A stretch of DNA of 64,000 bases from Acidicapsa acidisoli (GTDB lineage: Bacteria; Acidobacteriota; Terriglobia; Terriglobales; Acidobacteriaceae). The position numbers and the translations under genes are program-made. Location of the stretch: positions 868,001 to 932,000 of the forward strand of contig NZ_JAGSYI010000001.1 of assembly GCF_025685625.1 (NCBI RefSeq). Reading direction: 5' to 3'. Below the pieces are notes generated by a model, which saw nothing but the letters and a program-made list of their open reading frames with translations, was not told where the DNA came from and did not search any database. This document shows, piece by piece, positions 60,158 to 64,000 of this stretch; the first letter of the stretch is position 1, and each line of letters opens with the position of its first letter.

Positions 60158-61505
60158 AGACCTTGCCCCCGGCCATGACTTGCTGAGTCTTATGGTCGAA
60201 GGTGACCTTTTCGCCTGTCTGGATGGCGGCAACGTTCATGCAGAGAGCGATGGAGTGGCTGTAACCAGCCTCGATGGAAGCATTCGGAGTCTTGCGCGAG
60301 CGGACACACTCCATCCAGTTACGCATGTTGGCCGAGGTCTGCGGATCGCGGCCGGTATCAGCCCCGTACGAAACGGATTCGGTCTTTTCCATCAGCGAGA
60401 AGCTCGGCAGTTGGTTTGCCTTGAGGCCCATCGCGGCTGCTTCCTTCGCTTCGAGGCCACCATCGGGAGTCACACGCTGCTTATCCATGTCAATCATGCC
60501 GCCATTGGAGTAATAAAGCTCCTTGACTCCACCAGCGGAATTCGTGAAACGCGAGGAGTATTGCACCTGGAATCCCTTGCTGGGATCGTCAAGCGGGCCG
60601 TAGTCGAAGACGGCGGTCATCGTATCCCAGTTCTGCCTGCCGTCCTTCCAGAGATAGATGCCGCCGTTCGCAACCACGCTGCGCGGATGTGGATACCCGC
60701 TGAACCAGTGCACCGTATCGATCTGGTGCACCAGCCACTGATCGGGAATGCCGGAGGAATAAGGCCAGAAGAGACGGAATTCAAGATACTTGCGCGCGTC
60801 AAACGGCTCATAGGGACGGTTGAGCAGGTAGCGCTTCCAGTCGGTGTCCTGCTCCTTCAAAAGCGGTACAACATCGGGACGCCGCCATCGGCCCGGCTGA
60901 TTAACGTTCCACGTCATCTCGACCATGACGATGTCGCCAAACTTGCCGGATTGAATATACTCCGCTGCCTTCTGATAGCTGGGCGTCGAACGGCGCTGCG
61001 TTCCCACCTGCACGATCTTGCCTGTCTTATGGACAGCCGCGCGGAACTTGCGTGCATCGTCCATCGTGTGCGCGGTCGGTTTCTCCACATAGGCATCGCG
61101 CCCGGCTTCAACCGCCTCCACGCCATGCAGCGCGTGCTGAAAATCAGCCGTCGCAATCAGAACTGCATCGACATCCTTGCGCGCATACAGCTCATCATTG
61201 TTGCGAACCGCCGCGATGGAATTCCCACTGAGTTTCTGAATATAAGCCGCGCCTTCTTCGCGACGCCGGTTCCATATATCGGAAACGGCGACAAACTCGA
61301 AGTTCATCTCCTTTGCATTTTCGAGGAAGGCAGGAATCAGCGAACTCTTCATGCGGTCGCCGCAGCCTATGACGCCGACCTTGACGCGATCGTTCGCGCC
61401 CAGCACTTTGGCATAACTCGAAGCATTCCATGAGACTGCGGTTGCAGCCAGCACCGCGCCGCCCGTCTTCAGAAACTCTCTGCGATTGTCGCACTTCAAT
61501 GACAT
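60150..61505 (-). CDS. Tat-exported Gfo/Idh/MocA-family oxidoreductase
   Basis: A 451-residue NAD(P)-dependent sugar oxidoreductase. The N-terminus NRREFLKTGGAVLAATAV is a twin-arginine signal, meaning export of a folded, cofactor-loaded enzyme. The Rossmann motif is VKVGVIGCGDRM, followed by AVLIATADFQHALHG and the characteristic YVEKPTAHTMDDARKFRA. The C-terminal substrate domain includes DQWLVHQIDTVHWFSGYPHP. It probably oxidises or isomerises a sugar in the periplasm together with the overlapping DUF6807 protein. GGAGGA lies 8 bases before ATG. Confidence 0.9.
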   Translation of the reverse strand: MSLKCDNRREFLKTGGAVLAATAVSWNASSYAKVLGANDRVKVGVIGCGDRMKSSLIPAFLENAKEMNFEFVAVSDIWNRRREEGAAYIQKLSGNSIAAVRNNDELYARKDVDAVLIATADFQHALHGVEAVEAGRDAYVEKPTAHTMDDARKFRAAVHKTGKIVQVGTQRRSTPSYQKAAEYIQSGKFGDIVMVEMTWNVNQPGRWRRPDVVPLLKEQDTDWKRYLLNRPYEPFDARKYLEFRLFWPYSSGIPDQWLVHQIDTVHWFSGYPHPRSVVANGGIYLWKDGRQNWDTMTAVFDYGPLDDPSKGFQVQYSSRFTNSAGGVKELYYSNGGMIDMDKQRVTPDGGLEAKEAAAMGLKANQLPSFSLMEKTESVSYGADTGRDPQTSANMRNWMECVRSRKTPNASIEAGYSHSIALCMNVAAIQTGEKVTFDHKTQQVMAGGKVYA

Positions 61506-61697
61506 CTTCTGCTCCTCCAGATAATTAGGTTTTAAGTTCGCATTTGCCTGGCTTTTTTCCGAAGGCTAATCCTCCAACCTCGGATCACTCGCAGTCAAGT
61601 CACAAGCGGCCGAATGTCTCATATTCCGACTTCTGGTGATTTGAAACTCTACAATATCTGCGGCCGCCATTCGTCTACAGAAGTGAGCGGATAGGCC

Positions 61698-62267
61698 ATG
61701 AGCGTGACTTCGATGATCGAGCAAGACCGAACTATCTCCGAGGTCCTCGCAGAAGAACAATCCCGATTGCGCAAGTTTATCCGCAAGCGTGTGCCAAACG
61801 AAGCAGATGTGGAAGATCTTCTCCAGGAAGTCTTCTTCAAACTGGTGGAAGCCCATCGCCTGCTCACGCCGATTGACTACGTAACCGGCTGGCTATTTCG
61901 CGTCGCGCGCAATCGCATCACTGACTTTTTCCGCAAGAAGACAGCAGAGAACTTCGGCGACGCGTCCGTCATGGATGAAGAGGGTGAATGGCTGGAGATT
62001 GAAAATCTACTGCCATCGCCAGATGCTGGACCGGAAGCAATCTATTTCCGCAAAGTCCTTCTTAATGAGTTGGAACAAGCGCTCCGCGAGCTGCCCCATG
62101 AACAGCGGGAAGTATTCATCGCCCACGAACTGGAAGGTCGCAGCTTCAAAGAGTTGTCCGCCGAAACCGGCGAAAACATCAACACGCTACTCTCACGTAA
62201 ACGGTATGCAGTGCTCCATCTGCGTGAAAGATTGCATCGCATTCACGACGAGTTCGCAACGAAATGA
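61698..62267 (+). CDS. ECF-type RNA polymerase sigma factor
   Basis: A 189-residue ECF sigma factor. Region 2: RLRKFIRKRVPNEADVEDLL, QEVFFKLVEAHRLL and VTGWLFRVARNRITDFFRKK. Region 4: ALRELPHEQREVFIAHELEG and SFKELSAETGENINTLLSRK. The acidic DVEDLLQEVF patch is present, unlike in the kinase-coupled factor at 38011. A small membrane-protein gene follows 9 bases after its stop. The target regulon is unknown. Confidence 0.93.
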   Translation: MSVTSMIEQDRTISEVLAEEQSRLRKFIRKRVPNEADVEDLLQEVFFKLVEAHRLLTPIDYVTGWLFRVARNRITDFFRKKTAENFGDASVMDEEGEWLEIENLLPSPDAGPEAIYFRKVLLNELEQALRELPHEQREVFIAHELEGRSFKELSAETGENINTLLSRKRYAVLHLRERLHRIHDEFATK

Positions 62268-62276
62268 GGTAGTCCT

Positions 62277-62630
62277 ATGGGAAACTCCTGGGTTATGAGA
62301 AATAAGTGGATCTTCTTTGTCGCCCCGCTCGCAATGGCGGCTTTCGTCTGGATCTGCGGTGAAGTGGTGATGCATTTATGGAACTGGCTCCTGCCAATGC
62401 TCTTCGGTTGGCACGAAATCACTTTCTGGCAAGGCCTCGGGCTGCTGATTCTTTGCCGGATTCTCTTCGGAAGCTGGGGTAGCGGTTCAGACCGTTCCAA
62501 CTCCCGCCGGCATCGGGCCGATCGCTGGGAACGCATGACGCCCGAAGAACGTGATAAATTTCGCGAAAACATGCGCACTGGTTGCGGTCCCTTCGGAATA
62601 CCACCTGCCGAAGGTAACGAGCCAGCCTAA
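62277..62630 (+). CDS. Small membrane protein paired with the ECF sigma factor
   Basis: A 117-residue protein with two hydrophobic segments (about 12-30 and 50-67; WLLPMLFGWHEITFWQGLGL) and a basic cytoplasmic tail (RRHRADRWERMTPEERDKFR). The arrangement directly behind an ECF sigma gene recurs widely in bacteria, but no anti-sigma domain is evident. GAGG lies 7 bases before ATG. It is likely cotranscribed with the sigma factor. Confidence 0.78.
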   Translation: MGNSWVMRNKWIFFVAPLAMAAFVWICGEVVMHLWNWLLPMLFGWHEITFWQGLGLLILCRILFGSWGSGSDRSNSRRHRADRWERMTPEERDKFRENMRTGCGPFGIPPAEGNEPA

Positions 62631-62651
62631 CGGCGCCCTCACGGGCCGCCA

Positions 62652-64000
62652 TCAACGAACGCTGATGGCGGCCACTTCGTAGTCCTCCACACGCGGAATC
62701 GAGAAACGCAGCACCTGGTCTTCCATGCGGAAGTTCACGCTCTGCTCCGCGCAGAGCAACTCGACAGACTTCACATGCACGTCAGCCGGAAGCTTGAGGC
62801 TTACGCTCTGTGCGCCGAGCGGATAGACCGACTGCATCCAGCCATGATGCGCGTTCGGGTTGGTGTAATTGAGTAAGTGCACGGTATAACCGAGGTTAGT
62901 CTCCCAGGCAAAGACTTCGACAAATCCGTCCCCATCCACGTTCACCACGCGCTCGTCTCCGGTAAGCCAACGGATGGTGTTATGCATGAGACGCAGTAAG
63001 TCGCCATGACCTGTAAGCCAGTAAGTACGCTCGATATCTCCCGGAAAGTAAGCTACACGGCTTGTGCCTATCTCGCGCAGCACTACCGCAGGCTCGTCTG
63101 TATGAGACGCTGCAGGATAAGCCAGCTCCGGCGGATAGCGCACGAATCCAGGAACAACCGTAAGCACCGCATCCTGCACCGGCTTGAGCGGCACGCGATT
63201 CTGCGCGCCCGGCAGCCAGTTTGTGTCGGCAAAGCCGCTCAGTATGGCGTGCTGGCGCTCAATGCGCTGATAGTACGCATTGCCATTGGTGCCGATCACT
63301 TCGCCTGCCTTGCGAATTCCGAGTACATCTGCAAGGCCAAAGTCCGCGCGCGGTTTCAACTCTTCGTCATAGAGGCTGGTTTCAAAGCTGGCCATGATCG
63401 ACCCGCCCGATTGCACATAGCTTCGAATCTGCTCACACTGCCGGTCGCTCAGCATTGCGATGTTAGGCAGCAGGAGCACTTTGTACTTACTCAGCCGCTC
63501 CGGCTCAAGACGATCTTCATGCACATAGTCGAAGGCAAACCGTCCAGCTAGCAGCGTCTCGTAGATACCGTGCGTCGTATCGCGCATATAAGTGCGCGAG
63601 TGTACAGCGCCAGGGCCGGGATAGAGAAGCTGCGTGCTCTGTCCCATCACGACGCCGACGTTGGCAACCGACCGCCGCACCTTGAAGTGAGCATCGTGCT
63701 TTGCCGTCCAGCGAAAGTAATCCGCGCCGACTTTCTGCCAGCGGCGATCTTCGCCAAAGCCATTCTCCGAGCCGATGAAGTGGTAATACGGAACCAGCCC
63801 ACCAGCCAGCGTTTCATTCAGCCACATCTTTGCCTCGGCGGGATTCTTAGCAGCATTGCGCCATGGCACTTCGCTGGTCGAATAAGCGGCCGTGATGTTG
63901 GCCGCAAACTTGCCGTCGAGCACTGCGTTGCACACGCGGCCTTGCAGGGTGCATCCCCACACCGCGGGGTCTTCGTTGGTGCGGCCCTGGTTATCGCCCT
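62652..64000 (-). CDS. Glycoside hydrolase-like protein, C-terminal part
   Basis: The frame is open through the right edge, so the N-terminus is missing. The visible 449 residues include the end of a catalytic barrel-like region (AAKNPAEAKMWLNETLAGGL) and then a GATase1-like segment typical of GH42 beta-galactosidase trimerisation domains: YKVLLLPNIAMLSDRQCEQI and VQSGGSIMASFETSLYDE. A beta-sandwich C-terminus follows. A hypothetical beta-galactosidase or glycosidase is the best call; the catalytic Glu residues are not visible. It converges with the ECF/membrane-protein pair. Confidence 0.72.
   Translation of the reverse strand, partial: GDNQGRTNEDPAVWGCTLQGRVCNAVLDGKFAANITAAYSTSEVPWRNAAKNPAEAKMWLNETLAGGLVPYYHFIGSENGFGEDRRWQKVGADYFRWTAKHDAHFKVRRSVANVGVVMGQSTQLLYPGPGAVHSRTYMRDTTHGIYETLLAGRFAFDYVHEDRLEPERLSKYKVLLLPNIAMLSDRQCEQIRSYVQSGGSIMASFETSLYDEELKPRADFGLADVLGIRKAGEVIGTNGNAYYQRIERQHAILSGFADTNWLPGAQNRVPLKPVQDAVLTVVPGFVRYPPELAYPAASHTDEPAVVLREIGTSRVAYFPGDIERTYWLTGHGDLLRLMHNTIRWLTGDERVVNVDGDGFVEVFAWETNLGYTVHLLNYTNPNAHHGWMQSVYPLGAQSVSLKLPADVHVKSVELLCAEQSVNFRMEDQVLRFSIPRVEDYEVAAISVR

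Noticed and set aside
60078-61433. 451-codon plus-strand frame opposite the Gfo/Idh gene
   Set aside because: The minus strand carries the Tat signal, Rossmann and EKP motifs; the plus frame is composition-driven.
1-64000. CRISPR arrays and insertion sequences
   Set aside because: No regularly spaced repeats with unique spacers, and no transposase gene, were found on either strand.

Overview
The window looks like a chromosomal segment of an acidobacterium, probably class Terriglobia / family Acidobacteriaceae. This is an inference. It rests on two very large Oar-type TonB-dependent receptors with an N-terminal carboxypeptidase-regulatory domain, a PF07638-type ECF sigma factor paired with a Ser/Thr kinase, a membrane regulator-like protein of a type frequent in that phylum, a high-GC background, and scattered palindromic intergenic repeats. 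No rRNA and no CRISPR array is present. One complete tRNA gene (Ser, anticodon GCT) is present, and a second partial copy of it lies 12 kb away.

Layout. 1-9.9 kb: end of an unknown gene, then housekeeping genes (lpdA, miaA, purD, rlmB), a GDSL esterase, a peptidase-M1-like protein without the catalytic glutamate, and an ECF sigma factor. 10-17.7 kb: zinc-ribbon membrane protein, LytTR response regulator, flavin reductase, Dps, M28 peptidase, DUF480 protein and a FecR-domain glycine-rich protein. 17.8-23.5 kb: a PPOX-family protein and a secreted protein in one operon, divergent from a MocR regulator; a second, convergent MocR regulator; a DUF1223 protein. 23.6-30 kb: a TonB receptor and glmS, the latter carrying an in-frame repeat insertion. 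30-35.4 kb: an rcl-like module (DUF417 protein, tandem HPP-like protein, divergent AraC-type regulator), purS, ppa and an APC permease.

35.7-47.8 kb: a region bounded on the left by the intact tRNA-Ser and on the right by a 56-nt direct repeat of its 3' half. This is the signature of an integrated genomic island. It holds an amber-interrupted gene, several small exported proteins, an ECF sigma factor translationally coupled to a Ser/Thr kinase with TPRs, an FHA-GAF-sigma54 activator, and an FHA-GAF-PP2C phosphatase. Together these could form a self-contained phospho-signalling circuit with a kinase, phospho-readers, a phosphatase and two sigma-level outputs. No integrase is visible.

48-64 kb: a leftward gene set resembling a glycan-uptake locus (Oar-type receptor, type I phosphodiesterase, DUF218 protein, GH20 hexosaminidase) with a membrane regulator-like gene upstream. 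It is followed by a secreted unknown, a DUF6807 protein overlapping a Tat-exported Gfo/Idh oxidoreductase, another ECF sigma factor with a small membrane partner, and the C-terminal part of a glycosidase-like gene that runs off the right edge.
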